A DNA stretch of 64,000 nucleotides from Myxococcus landrumus (GTDB lineage: Bacteria; Myxococcota; Myxococcia; Myxococcales; Myxococcaceae). The position numbers were made by a program, and so were the translations under genes. The notes beneath the pieces were generated by a model. That model had not been told where the DNA came from. It ran no database searches and worked only from the letters and a program-made list of their open reading frames with translations. The stretch lies in contig NZ_CP071091.1 of the NCBI RefSeq assembly GCF_017301635.1, forward strand, positions 3,174,001 to 3,238,000, read 5' to 3'. This document shows, piece after piece, positions 43,306-51,717 of this stretch; positions within the stretch are counted from its first letter, which is position 1, and each line of letters begins with the position of its first letter.

Positions 43306-44910
43306 ATGGCCCGCATTCTTGGCCTCGACTTGGGCAGCCACTCCGTGAAGGGCGTGGTGCTGGAGGCTCGGACGAAAGGACACGCCACCCGGAGCTTCGT
43401 GGAGGTGCGCCGCGCTCAGGAGGGCGAGCGCGCCGACACGCTGCGCGCCGCGGTGACGGAGCTGCTCGGCAAGCTGCCGCCGGGGCACGCCGACCAGGTC
43501 GTGGTCGCCCTGCCCGGCCCGGCGCTCATCACCCACTCGCTGAGCCTGCCGTTCTCCGACGGCAAGCGAATCGACGCGACGCTGCCCTTCGAGGTGGGCA
43601 GCCTGTTGCCGTTCGACATCTCCGACGTGGTCTACGACTACCAGGTGGTCGGCCAGAAGGAGACGGATGGCAAGGACAAGGCCAGCGACCTCCTGGTGGG
43701 CGTGGTGCGCAAGGAGGAGCTCAAGTCGTTGTTGGACCTGCTCTCCGAGCTGAAGGTGGACCCGCGCATCGTCACGCACCCGGGACTGGCCTATCAGAAC
43801 CTGCTCCAGCAGGCGGCGGGGCTCTTCGAGGGCGCGGGCGAAGGCGGCGTGGTGGCCGTGGTGGACATCGGCCACGAGCGCACCTCGGTGGCCATCGGCA
43901 AGCCGGGCTCGGGTGTGCAGTTCGCGCGCACGTTCGCGGGCGGCGGCCGGGACCTGAGCAAGGCCCTGGCCACGGAGTTCCAGACCTCGCTGGCGGAGGC
44001 GCACCACTGGAAGGAGCAGCACGGGGCCATGGCCAGCGCGGCGCGCGGGCCGGACGCGGAGCGCGCGGCGGCGGCGTTCATGCGCGGGCTCCAGCCGCTG
44101 TTGCGCGAGCTGCGCCCCACGCTGAAGGCGTACACGGCGCGCACGCGGCAGCAGGTGGGCGCGCTGGTGCTGTGCGGTGGCACGGCGCGGATGCCGGGCC
44201 TCGCGGAGCAGCTCTCCAAGGACTTGAACCTCCCGGTGCGCGTGCTGGCGCTCCCCGCGGACACGTCGGAGGCGATTGCGCCCGCGGAGCAGCCGACGGC
44301 CGCGCAGGCGTACGCGCTGGCGCTGCGAGGCAATGCGTCCGGAGCGCGCGCGCCCCGGTTCAACTACCGGCGCGGTGAGCTCGCATTCAAGGGTGACTTC
44401 GACTACGTGAAGGACAAGCTGGGGCTGCTGGCGTCCTTCGCGGCCACGCTGCTGCTCCTGCTCATCGCGTTCGGCGTGGTGCGCAACTCGGTGCTGTCGC
44501 GGCGCGAGGCGCAGGTGGACGCGGCGCTGTGCGAGACGACGCAGCGAATCCTGGGGCGGTGTGAGAAGGACTACAACCGCGCGCTCAACATGCTCAAGGG
44601 CGTGGAGAGCCCGGCGGCGGCACTGCCCAAGATGTCCGCCGTCAACCTGCTGGCGGAGGTGACGCAGAAGGTGCCGCAGGACCTGCCGGTGAAGTTCGAC
44701 CGCATCCAGATCGACACGGAGCGCGTCATCCTCCAGGGCGAGACGGACTCCTCCAAGCAGGTGGACACGCTGTCCAACGCGCTGAAGAACCATGCCTGCT
44801 TCAAGGAAGTGAAGCAGGGCAAGGTGGAGCGCACCCGGGACGGTCAGAAGGTGACCTTCCGGTTGGATGTCCAGGTGCAGTGCCCCGGGACGGAAGGGGG
44901 GGAGAGCTAG
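43306..44910 (+). CDS. gspL: Type II secretion platform protein GspL (PilM-like)
   Basis: This encodes 534 residues. The N-terminal cytoplasmic region has the actin/PilM-like fold (GLDLGSHSVKGVVLEA, VAVVDIGHERTSVAIG, LVLCGGTARMPGLAEQL), one membrane segment (about 375-395, LLASFAATLLLLLIAFGVV), and a periplasmic ferredoxin-like domain (VKFDRIQIDTERVILQG). GspL couples GspE to the membrane platform. The intact PilM-like phosphate loops are a feature of this lineage. It lies one base after gspK and two bases before gspM. Confidence 0.92.
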   Translation: MARILGLDLGSHSVKGVVLEARTKGHATRSFVEVRRAQEGERADTLRAAVTELLGKLPPGHADQVVVALPGPALITHSLSLPFSDGKRIDATLPFEVGSLLPFDISDVVYDYQVVGQKETDGKDKASDLLVGVVRKEELKSLLDLLSELKVDPRIVTHPGLAYQNLLQQAAGLFEGAGEGGVVAVVDIGHERTSVAIGKPGSGVQFARTFAGGGRDLSKALATEFQTSLAEAHHWKEQHGAMASAARGPDAERAAAAFMRGLQPLLRELRPTLKAYTARTRQQVGALVLCGGTARMPGLAEQLSKDLNLPVRVLALPADTSEAIAPAEQPTAAQAYALALRGNASGARAPRFNYRRGELAFKGDFDYVKDKLGLLASFAATLLLLLIAFGVVRNSVLSRREAQVDAALCETTQRILGRCEKDYNRALNMLKGVESPAAALPKMSAVNLLAEVTQKVPQDLPVKFDRIQIDTERVILQGETDSSKQVDTLSNALKNHACFKEVKQGKVERTRDGQKVTFRLDVQVQCPGTEGGES

Positions 44911-44912
44911 TC

Positions 44913-45467
44913 ATGGCCAAACTTCAGGAAGCACTGGCGCCGCTGCAGACGTGGTTCGAGCGGCTGAGTGACCGTGAGCGTCGGATGGTGTCCATCGCCG
45001 GCGCGGCGGTGGCGGTGTTCATCGTCTTCGCGGTGGTGATGACGTTCGCCAACAGCGCGTCCGGCTATCGCAAGCGCACGCAGGACAAGCTGGCGAAGCT
45101 GCAGGAGGTGCAGGCGCTGGCGGCCAGCTATCGCGATGCGCAGGCCAACCGTCAGTCGGTGGAGACGCAGCTCACGTCGAGCAACGTGCAGCTGATTTCG
45201 TACATCGAGGACAAGGCCACGGCCGCGGGGCTCCAGGTCCCCAACATGACGCCCAAGGGTGACGTGGGCATCGGCGACGGGAAGATCCTGGAGAGCTCCG
45301 TGGAGCTGACGTTCTCCGACGTGGACCTGCGAAAGCTGACGGACTTCCTGCGCACGGTGGAGAGCGGACCGGGCGTGGTGAAGGTGAAGTACCTGCGCAT
45401 CGAACCCCGTCCGTCGGATTTGCTGACGGCGTGGACCACCGTGGCCACCTACCGGATGAAGCAATAA
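44913..45467 (+). CDS. gspM: Type II secretion platform protein GspM
   Basis: This encodes 184 residues. A short cytoplasmic start with LQTWFERLSDRERRMVSIAG precedes one membrane segment (about 35-50), a coiled region, and a periplasmic ferredoxin-like domain (ILESSVELTFSDVDLRKLTD, FLRTVESGPGVVKVKYL). It pairs with GspL in the inner-membrane platform. I chose the ATG at 44913 with GGGGGGAG upstream; the longer frame lies within gspL. Confidence 0.88.
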   Translation: MAKLQEALAPLQTWFERLSDRERRMVSIAGAAVAVFIVFAVVMTFANSASGYRKRTQDKLAKLQEVQALAASYRDAQANRQSVETQLTSSNVQLISYIEDKATAAGLQVPNMTPKGDVGIGDGKILESSVELTFSDVDLRKLTDFLRTVESGPGVVKVKYLRIEPRPSDLLTAWTTVATYRMKQ

Positions 45468-45470
45468 GCC

Positions 45471-46442
45471 ATGTCCTCAGACACCAAGCCCGCTCGTTGG
45501 AAGGTTGTCGTGGGCTACGGCGCGTTCGCGCTCGTGGCCTTCATCCTCTGCATGCTCCTCACCTTCCCGTACGACATGGTGCGCACGCGCATCATCTCGG
45601 AGGCGGGTCAGGCGGGGCTCGCGGTGCGCATCGGCTCACTGCGGCCGGGGTTGTCGGGCATCACCGCCACCCAGGTGCGGGTGAGCAAGCCGCCGCAGCC
45701 GATGACCGCGGAGACGCTGGCGCAGCTCGTCAACGGCGAGGGCCTTGCCGGCGCGGCGGAGCTGGGTGAGGCGGTGCTGATCGACAGCGTGGCCGTGCGC
45801 CCCACCCTCTTCCCTCCGGGTCTGGCCGTGCGAGCCAGCGCGCTGGGCGGGACGGCCCTGGTGGACGTGGGCTTGCTGGGGGACACGAAGGTCCGCGCGG
45901 AGTTCGACAAGCTTCGGGTCAGCAGCGGCAACTTGCCTGCCTTCCTGGGCGTGGATGTGGACGGCGAGATCAACGGCGCGCTGCGGTTGACGATGCCCAA
46001 GGGCAAGAGCCCGGAGCCGGACCTGTCGCTGGCGAATGGTGAGCTGTCGCTCGACACGCAGGGGCTCATCATCAAGGGGGGCAAGGCCTCCATCCCCATG
46101 GGCGGAGGCAACTCGATGGCCATGGACCTGCCTCAGGTGGCGCTGGGCGCGCTGGTGGGGCGCATCAGCTTCGAGAAGGGCATGGGCACCGTCCAGGAGC
46201 TCAAGCTCAAGGGCGAGGATGTGGAGGCCCTGGCCACTGGCACCCTGAAGCTGGGCAAGCGACTGGAGTACAGCGAGCCCGCCATGGACGTGAACCTGCG
46301 GTTGGACCCGGAGGCGCAGAAGCGGCTGGGCCTGCTCGCCGCGGGCATCACCATCTTCCCTCCGGACAAGAAGGACCCGAGCTTCCGGGCGGCGAAGCTG
46401 AGCGGCTTCCTCAACAAGCCCATGTTCCTTCCTCGTCGGTAG
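45471..46442 (+). CDS. gspN: Type II secretion protein GspN
   Basis: This encodes 323 residues: one N-terminal membrane segment (about 15-33), then a beta-rich periplasmic domain of the T2SSN family (GLAVRIGSLRPGLSGITATQ, LSLDTQGLIIKGGKASIPMG, MDVNLRLDPEAQKRLGLLA). GspN is an optional T2SS component resembling AsmA-like periplasmic proteins. It is last in the operon and is followed by a GC-rich hairpin. Confidence 0.85.
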   Translation: MSSDTKPARWKVVVGYGAFALVAFILCMLLTFPYDMVRTRIISEAGQAGLAVRIGSLRPGLSGITATQVRVSKPPQPMTAETLAQLVNGEGLAGAAELGEAVLIDSVAVRPTLFPPGLAVRASALGGTALVDVGLLGDTKVRAEFDKLRVSSGNLPAFLGVDVDGEINGALRLTMPKGKSPEPDLSLANGELSLDTQGLIIKGGKASIPMGGGNSMAMDLPQVALGALVGRISFEKGMGTVQELKLKGEDVEALATGTLKLGKRLEYSEPAMDVNLRLDPEAQKRLGLLAAGITIFPPDKKDPSFRAAKLSGFLNKPMFLPRR

Positions 46443-46457
46443 GACGGGGCGTCACAG

Positions 46458-46490
46458 CCCGGCACGTGGGGTTGAAGTCCGCGTGCCGGG
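46458..46490 (+). terminator. Hairpin at the end of the gsp operon
   Basis: CCCGGCACG (46458-46466) and CGTGCCGGG (46482-46490) form a perfect 9-bp stem with a 15-base loop, 15 bases after the gspN stop. It lacks a T tract, so termination may be partial and allow read-through into the FHA activator gene. Confidence 0.5.
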
Positions 46491-46525
46491 ACGTGTAAAG
46501 CGCGGACACAAGGGAGGTCCGTGGG

Positions 46526-48166
46526 ATGCCGGAGCTGGTGTTTTTCCGTCGTGGCGAGGAGGTGTTGAGGGTGGGCGTGGACCGGGCACGGATGGTGCTC
46601 GGGCGCGGCGAGCAGAGCGACGTCGCGATTCCAGACCCCGAGGTGAGCCGCCAGCAGGTGGCCCTGCTGTGGGATGGAACGCGATGCCGGGTGGAGGACC
46701 TGTCCGGCAAGGGCACGGTGGTGGGCGGAGAGACCGTCACCACGGCGGAGCTCCCGGATGGCGCGGACCTGGTGTTGGGCCAGTGGCGCGCGGTGTTCCG
46801 GTTGAGCGGTGGTGGCGAGGGCACGGAGTTCACCACGGAGATTGGCCACACCACGTCCGTGCAGACGCGGGATGCGCAGGCGCAGCGGTGGCAGGCGGCG
46901 CAGGTGCGTGTGAAGCAGGGCGTGAATGAGTCGGTGCACCGGCTCACGGGCGACAGCTTCACGGCGGGCAAGGACGCGGGCTGCGACCTCGTGTTGCAGG
47001 ACCGGTTCGCCTCCAGCAAGCACCTGAAGGTGACGCGCCGCGAGGGCGTGTTCCACGTCGTGGACCTGCGCTCGACGAATGGCACCTGGCTGGGGCCAGT
47101 GCGGGTGTTCGAGGCGGAAGTCACGCTGCCCACGACGCTGAGGGTGGGCGAGACGGAGCTGGTGTTGGAGCCAGCGGTGTCCGCGACGAAGAAGGAGCCC
47201 ACGTCCTTCCACGGCATCATCGGCAACGACATGGCGGTGCGGAACCTGGCGGAGGTCATCGAGCGGGTGGCGCCGTCCACCGCGGCGGTGACGATTCTGG
47301 GTGAGTCCGGCACGGGCAAGGAGCTGGTGGCCCGGGCGATTCACCAGTGCTCGCAGCGGGCCAACCGTCCCCTCATCCCGGTCAACTGCGCGGCCATCTC
47401 CAAGGAGCTCATCGAGAGCGAGCTGTTCGGCCACGAGAAGGGCTCCTTCACGGGCGCGGCGAACGCGCGCAAGGGCGCCTTCGAGGAGGCGGACGGCGGC
47501 ACGCTGTTCCTGGATGAGATTGGCGAGCTGCCGTTGGACTTGCAGGCCAAGCTGCTGCGCGCGCTGGAGAGCGGCGAAATCAAGCGTGTGGGCGCCAGCC
47601 GCCCGATGCATGTGGACGTGCGGGTGGTCGCGGCGACGAACCTGGACCTGCTGGCGGCGGCGCGCGAGGGGACGTTCCGCGAGGACCTGTACTACCGCCT
47701 CTGCGTGATTCCGTTGCACCTGCCACCGCTGCGCAGCCGCAAGACGGACCTGGCCTCGCTGGCCGAGCACTTCGTGAAGATGTACGCGCCGCGAGGACAG
47801 ACGGTGCGCTTCACGGCGTCGGCCTTGGACAGACTCCAGGGGCACGGGTGGCCGGGAAACATCCGCGAGCTGCGCAACGTGGTGCACCGCGCGCTGCTCA
47901 TGCGCAAGGGCCCGTCCATCGACGCGAGCGATTTGACGTTCGACCAGGAGATGAACAAGGAGACGGGCATCGCGGTGCCAGAGCTCCCGCCTGGGATGAC
48001 GCTGGAGCAGATGCTGGAGAAGCTCGAGCGGCAGATCGTCGAAGCCGCGCTGCGCCGCTTCAACAACAACCGCGAGCGCGTGGCCCGTGAGCTGGGAGTG
48101 GCCCGCTCGACCCTGTTCAAGCGCCTGAAGGACTGGGGGCTGACCCGGCAGGACGAGCAGGAGTAG
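46526..48166 (+). CDS. Sigma-54-dependent activator with two FHA domains
   Basis: This encodes 546 residues. FHA-like domain 1 (1-100; [20 protein letters not shown]) and FHA domain 2 (about 120-215; [13 protein letters not shown]) replace a receiver domain. The AAA+ domain follows (Walker A GESGTGKE 259-266; sigma-54 loop GSFTGA 306-311, with Ser for the usual Ala), then a Fis-type helix-turn-helix ([19 protein letters not shown]). FHA domains bind phosphothreonine, so its activity is probably set by Ser/Thr kinases, an arrangement common in myxobacteria. It lies 83 bases downstream of gspN. GGGAGG precedes the ATG. Confidence 0.92.
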   Translation: MPELVFFRRGEEVLRVGVDRARMVLGRGEQSDVAIPDPEVSRQQVALLWDGTRCRVEDLSGKGTVVGGETVTTAELPDGADLVLGQWRAVFRLSGGGEGTEFTTEIGHTTSVQTRDAQAQRWQAAQVRVKQGVNESVHRLTGDSFTAGKDAGCDLVLQDRFASSKHLKVTRREGVFHVVDLRSTNGTWLGPVRVFEAEVTLPTTLRVGETELVLEPAVSATKKEPTSFHGIIGNDMAVRNLAEVIERVAPSTAAVTILGESGTGKELVARAIHQCSQRANRPLIPVNCAAISKELIESELFGHEKGSFTGAANARKGAFEEADGGTLFLDEIGELPLDLQAKLLRALESGEIKRVGASRPMHVDVRVVAATNLDLLAAAREGTFREDLYYRLCVIPLHLPPLRSRKTDLASLAEHFVKMYAPRGQTVRFTASALDRLQGHGWPGNIRELRNVVHRALLMRKGPSIDASDLTFDQEMNKETGIAVPELPPGMTLEQMLEKLERQIVEAALRRFNNNRERVARELGVARSTLFKRLKDWGLTRQDEQE

Positions 48167-48183
48167 CGGCGGACACAGCCCAT

Positions 48184-48213
48184 GGAGGGCTCTCCAAGCC
48201 AGAGAGCCCCTCC
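48184..48213. terminator. Bidirectional hairpin between convergent genes
   Basis: GGAGGGCTCTC (48184-48194) and GAGAGCCCCTCC (48202-48213) pair over 11 bp with one bulged C, around a 7-base loop. It lies between the convergent FHA activator gene and the gene ending at 48244. Confidence 0.62.
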
Positions 48214-48243
48214 ACTCGCGGCGTGGGCCAGGCGGTCATCACG

Positions 48244-49875
48244 CTATTGCTCGGGCAGCAGATTCCCGAGGTCCGTGACCTTCCCCGCGTGGATGACGAA
48301 ACGGTACGTCGTGTAGTTGCCGCTGACCGTCAGCGAATGCGGGCCAGGAGCAAGGCCCGCGATGCTGAAACGTCCATCCAACTCGACGTGCGTCAGCGGA
48401 GGGTCGTCCTGGCCATCAACGGCCAATTGAGGCACCAGGAGAAAGGGCCACCTGCTCAGCAGTCTCACGCGGCCCACGACTGCCCCCGTCTCCTGGAGTC
48501 GAATATCAGCGACGACGCGCTCCCCTTCCCTGCCCTCCACCCTGACGCTGCCAGCGCGACCATCTTCGAGCCAGGCGTGGACAACCCTCGGTGAGCCCAC
48601 CTCGGGTCTCACCACGAAGCCCGAGCCCTGGAAGCGAAAGTGCCAATGCGTGGGCGCTTCCGCCATCCGGGCACCGAAGCTGCTCGAGGGCTTCTCCACC
48701 GAGATTCGTGCTCCACTCACCGGTGAGCCGTCAGGCAAGAGGACGTGCCCCGCGAGCGCGAAGGAGCGGTACTCGCGCGGACGGGGGAACAGCCGGGACA
48801 TGCCCATCCCGGGAGGGTCCGGCACGTAGGGAGCCTCGACGACTGAATGAACCCCTGGCACGAGGTCCAGGCTCGCCGGAGCCGAGATGCCAAGTCCCCC
48901 GGTGGAGCCGACGACAAACGCATCACGGCGTCCCACCTCGACGAGCCCTGCCCAGGTGCCGTCCTCCTGGCGCCGCAGGGGCAACGTGAACTGGCCACCT
49001 TCGAAGAGCCACACCTGCTGGATTCTGTCGTCGGACTCTGGCGGAGCGCCTCTCCAATCGTGGTCGGGGTTGCGGTGGGGAATCACCGTCACATGCGCGA
49101 AGCCCCGGAGTTGGATGTCCAATCGGGCCTGCTCTCCCTCCTCGACGGAGATGCGGCGCGGCACACCCCACCCCTCTGAACGAAACGGAGCGAGGGCGGG
49201 AAGAAAGAGATAGACGTCGACGTCTCTCGGCGTCGCGCCATCGAAAGGAAGGACACGAGGGCCTGCTGGAGACACTCCATCCAGGTGGTAGCGACCCGCG
49301 AAGTCCGTGACGGCCTGCGTGGGCATCTGCAGCGGGTGATACGAAGTGCCGACAGCCATCACTCGCACTCCCACCGCGGGCGTCCCATCGACGTGGAGGA
49401 CCTGCCCCCGGATGGACGCGCCAGGAGGGAGCACCAGCGCGGACTCGACGGCGCCTCCCGCGACCAGTCCGACATTCTCCTCACATGACTCGGCGTGTCC
49501 CGCGCCTCTCGCGCAGATGTTGAAGTGTCCCGCATGCGCCGCGGCGAAGAAGGCCATGCCCCGAGCATCCGTCGTCGCGGCCTCCAGGGGCTCGGTGATG
49601 TCGACAGGTGCATCCCGCAGCAGCGCCACCATGACGCCCGCCAGAGGACGCTGGTCCTTCGCGGAGACCACGCGGACCCGGACCTGCCCCGTGCCGTCGT
49701 GGGTGGGCGCAAGACTCGGAGGAGGCGGCACCGAGGCGGGAGCCGTCTGCCCATGTCCCAGCAAGCCCACCAGCACGAGCGCCGTCACGACCTCCGCCGC
49801 GCCACGCATGAAGCAACGGACACGTGCGCGTCCGCCTTTCACGGACGATGACCCTCCGAAAATGTGATGAGGCAT
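48244..49875 (-). CDS. Secreted protein with carboxypeptidase-regulatory-like beta domains
   Basis: This encodes 543 residues from the ATG at 49875, which has a perfect GGAGGGA site. A basic N-region of about 22 residues leads to a signal segment (AAEVVTALVLVGLLGHG). Repeated beta-sandwich motifs follow (VVSAKDQRPLAGVMVALLRD, IRGQVLHVDGTPAVGVRVMA, LAGHVLLPDGSPVSGARISV), typical of carboxypeptidase-regulatory-like domains found in cell-surface and transport proteins. There is no enzyme motif. Third-position GC is lower than in neighbouring genes, suggesting lower expression or foreign origin. Its start abuts the decayed phosphoesterase at 49886. Confidence 0.65.
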   Translation of the reverse strand: MPHHIFGGSSSVKGGRARVRCFMRGAAEVVTALVLVGLLGHGQTAPASVPPPPSLAPTHDGTGQVRVRVVSAKDQRPLAGVMVALLRDAPVDITEPLEAATTDARGMAFFAAAHAGHFNICARGAGHAESCEENVGLVAGGAVESALVLPPGASIRGQVLHVDGTPAVGVRVMAVGTSYHPLQMPTQAVTDFAGRYHLDGVSPAGPRVLPFDGATPRDVDVYLFLPALAPFRSEGWGVPRRISVEEGEQARLDIQLRGFAHVTVIPHRNPDHDWRGAPPESDDRIQQVWLFEGGQFTLPLRRQEDGTWAGLVEVGRRDAFVVGSTGGLGISAPASLDLVPGVHSVVEAPYVPDPPGMGMSRLFPRPREYRSFALAGHVLLPDGSPVSGARISVEKPSSSFGARMAEAPTHWHFRFQGSGFVVRPEVGSPRVVHAWLEDGRAGSVRVEGREGERVVADIRLQETGAVVGRVRLLSRWPFLLVPQLAVDGQDDPPLTHVELDGRFSIAGLAPGPHSLTVSGNYTTYRFVIHAGKVTDLGNLLPEQ

Positions 49876-49885
49876 GACTCCCTCC

Positions 49886-50130
49886 ATGCGCATCGTCGCC
49901 GTCTCGGACACCCACCTCTTCCACAACGAGATACTGATGCCACCGGGTGACATTTTTGTCCACGCGGGCGACATATGTCGCGCGGGGGACAGCGGGGAGC
50001 GCCCCCCTCGCCAACAAGTGGGCCGCCATTCCCAATGTCACGCCCTGGGAGTGCGAGCGCCCCCTCCACCGGCCTCGAGTTCGATGACCGGGGCGTCACG
50101 GCAGTCGACATTCCTCCCGCCCGGCGCTGA
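49886..50130 (+). pseudogene. Decayed metallophosphoesterase
   Basis: The first 35 codons from ATG 49886 read as the start of a calcineurin-like phosphoesterase (RIVAVSDTHLFHNE, then PPGDIFVHAGDICRAGD), with the metal ligands of the DTH and HAGD boxes. The frame then breaks near a C-run (50002-50007). Frame +1 continues LANKWAAIPN and PWECERPL, and a second shift near 50065 gives LEFDDRGVTAVDIPPARR and a stop at 50128-50130. The middle of the domain, including the GNHD and GHxH boxes, is missing, so it cannot encode an enzyme. Roughly 80 codons of an expected ~200 remain. Confidence 0.7.
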
Positions 50131-50238
50131 CCCTTTCACCGGGCGCCACGGCTCGAGAATCGCAGGCCCGTAGATCCTTTTTGCGACTGGTGCGTTCCAG
50201 GAAAAGTCCCCGCAGGGGTCTTCAGGAGCCCGCCCGTG

Positions 50239-50748
50239 ATGCACGCCGCCGCCATCGACCTTCCGCCGCTGACCGAGCTCTACAACGAGCACCGCTCCCG
50301 AGCGTTGGCCATTGCCCGGAGAATCGTGGGCGACTCGGATGACGCAGAGGACGTGGTGCAGGACGTCTTCGCCCGGCTGGCCTGGAAGGCTCCCGACTAC
50401 GGCGGCCGAGCGGCTTGGACGACGTGGCTCCACCGGGTCATGGTCAACAGCAGCATCAACTGGCTGCGTGCGCGCAAGCGCCGCGAGCGCCTGAGCCACG
50501 AGCCTCTCGAGCCCCTCTCTCCCGAGAGCCAGGCCATGGGCACGGAGATGAAGCGTCACTTCACCGACGCCATGCGGGAGATCAACGAACAGCAGCAGCA
50601 CGTCCTCTACCTGCGAGAGGTGCGCGGACTGAGCTACCCCGAAATCGCACGCATGCTGCGCATCCCCGAAGGCACCGTGAAGAGCACGCTCCACCGCGCC
50701 CGACAGCGGACCTTCGGACTCATGGCCGAGCGCGGCCACCACCCCTGA
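50239..50748 (+). CDS. ECF-type RNA polymerase sigma factor
   Basis: This encodes 169 residues from the ATG at 50239; a GTG at 50236 is the alternative, and AGGAG is at 50224-50228. Region 2 (YNEHRSRALAIARRIVGDSD, then DAEDVVQDVFARLAWK) and region 4 (LYLREVRGLSYPEIARMLRI, then PEGTVKSTLHRARQR) are both complete. No anti-sigma gene follows: the next gene is on the opposite strand 3 bases away, so it is an orphan in this location. No matching ECF promoter was recognised in the window. Confidence 0.92.
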   Translation: MHAAAIDLPPLTELYNEHRSRALAIARRIVGDSDDAEDVVQDVFARLAWKAPDYGGRAAWTTWLHRVMVNSSINWLRARKRRERLSHEPLEPLSPESQAMGTEMKRHFTDAMREINEQQQHVLYLREVRGLSYPEIARMLRIPEGTVKSTLHRARQRTFGLMAERGHHP

Positions 50749-50751
50749 AGC

Positions 50752-51669
50752 TCACCGCCCCGCGCGAAGCTGGAGCGGCTCCCGAGCCGTCCACCACGGC
50801 GCGGGAATCGCCCCCTGCCCCGTGGCCAGCACCACGATGCCGCCCACCATGGCGCACGTCGTGTCCATGTCGCCTCGCCCGGACACCGTGGCCCACAGCG
50901 CGTCCTCGAAGTGCTCCAGGTGCCTCACCGCGCACCAGATGACAAAGGGCACCGTGTCTTCGGACAGCACGCGAGCGCCACTGCCCAGCTCCTTCGCCGC
51001 CGCCGTGGGCGTCGTATCCAACGGCCACTCCCGCGCCCGCTCCAACCCCCGCCGGGTCGCTCCAGGGGGCGTGTACTCCAACACCACGTCGAACAGCTCA
51101 CGCGCGGGTCCTCGCGCCCCCGAGGCCCACGCCGCGGCCACGGCGACAGCCATGGCCCCCGCCTGCCCGTCCGGATGGAAGTGCGTCACCTCCGCGGACA
51201 GCCGCGCCTCCTCGGCCGCGCGGCGCAGGTCATCCGCGAAGTAGGCTCCCAACGGAGCCACCCGCATCGCCGCGCCATTGCCCTTGGAGCCCGTGCCGTT
51301 GAAGACCTGCGACGACACCGGCCGCCAGTCCATGCCCAGGTGGATTCGCTCCAGGATTTCAATCGCCCCACCGCCATAGCCTCGGTAGGGATTGTCCCGG
51401 AACCGCTTCGCGAAGAGCTCTGCGAGCCGATCCTGCGCCACCCGTCCCTGCTCATCGAGCACCTGGACCAGGGCCAGCGCCATCTCCGTGTCATCCGTGT
51501 ACGGCCACGGGGGCGATGGCGCCCTGCGCGCATCCACCGCCTCGGCCACCAGGCTCCGGGCCGCGAAGAAGCGCTCTCCAAACCCATCCCCCACCGAGAG
51601 CCCCTCCAGTGACAGGAGGGCACGCGACATGCGCTCGGCGTGGTCCACGGGCCTTTCAGTCGAGGACAT
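50752..51669 (-). CDS. ADP-ribosylglycohydrolase family protein
   Basis: This encodes 305 residues of the DraG/ARH-type fold. Metal-binding motifs are present: SVGDGFGE near the N-terminus, YTDDTEMALAL, the central SKGNGAAMRVAPLG, and the C-terminal GRGDMDTTCAMVGGI with the paired Asp ligands. Such enzymes remove ADP-ribose from proteins or small molecules in a Mg-dependent way; the substrate is unknown. No ADP-ribosyltransferase or nitrogenase gene is nearby. It is convergent with the ECF sigma gene, 3 bases apart. Confidence 0.86.
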   Translation of the reverse strand: MSSTERPVDHAERMSRALLSLEGLSVGDGFGERFFAARSLVAEAVDARRAPSPPWPYTDDTEMALALVQVLDEQGRVAQDRLAELFAKRFRDNPYRGYGGGAIEILERIHLGMDWRPVSSQVFNGTGSKGNGAAMRVAPLGAYFADDLRRAAEEARLSAEVTHFHPDGQAGAMAVAVAAAWASGARGPARELFDVVLEYTPPGATRRGLERAREWPLDTTPTAAAKELGSGARVLSEDTVPFVIWCAVRHLEHFEDALWATVSGRGDMDTTCAMVGGIVVLATGQGAIPAPWWTAREPLQLRAGR

Positions 51670-51717
51670 GGCGCCCGTTATCCTCCGGGCGCCACATTCG
51701 TGTCAAATCGACACTAT

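Noticed and set aside
49886..50130. The broken phosphoesterase as a simple sequencing error in an intact gene.
   Set aside because: Correcting both frame breaks still leaves the central catalytic boxes missing.
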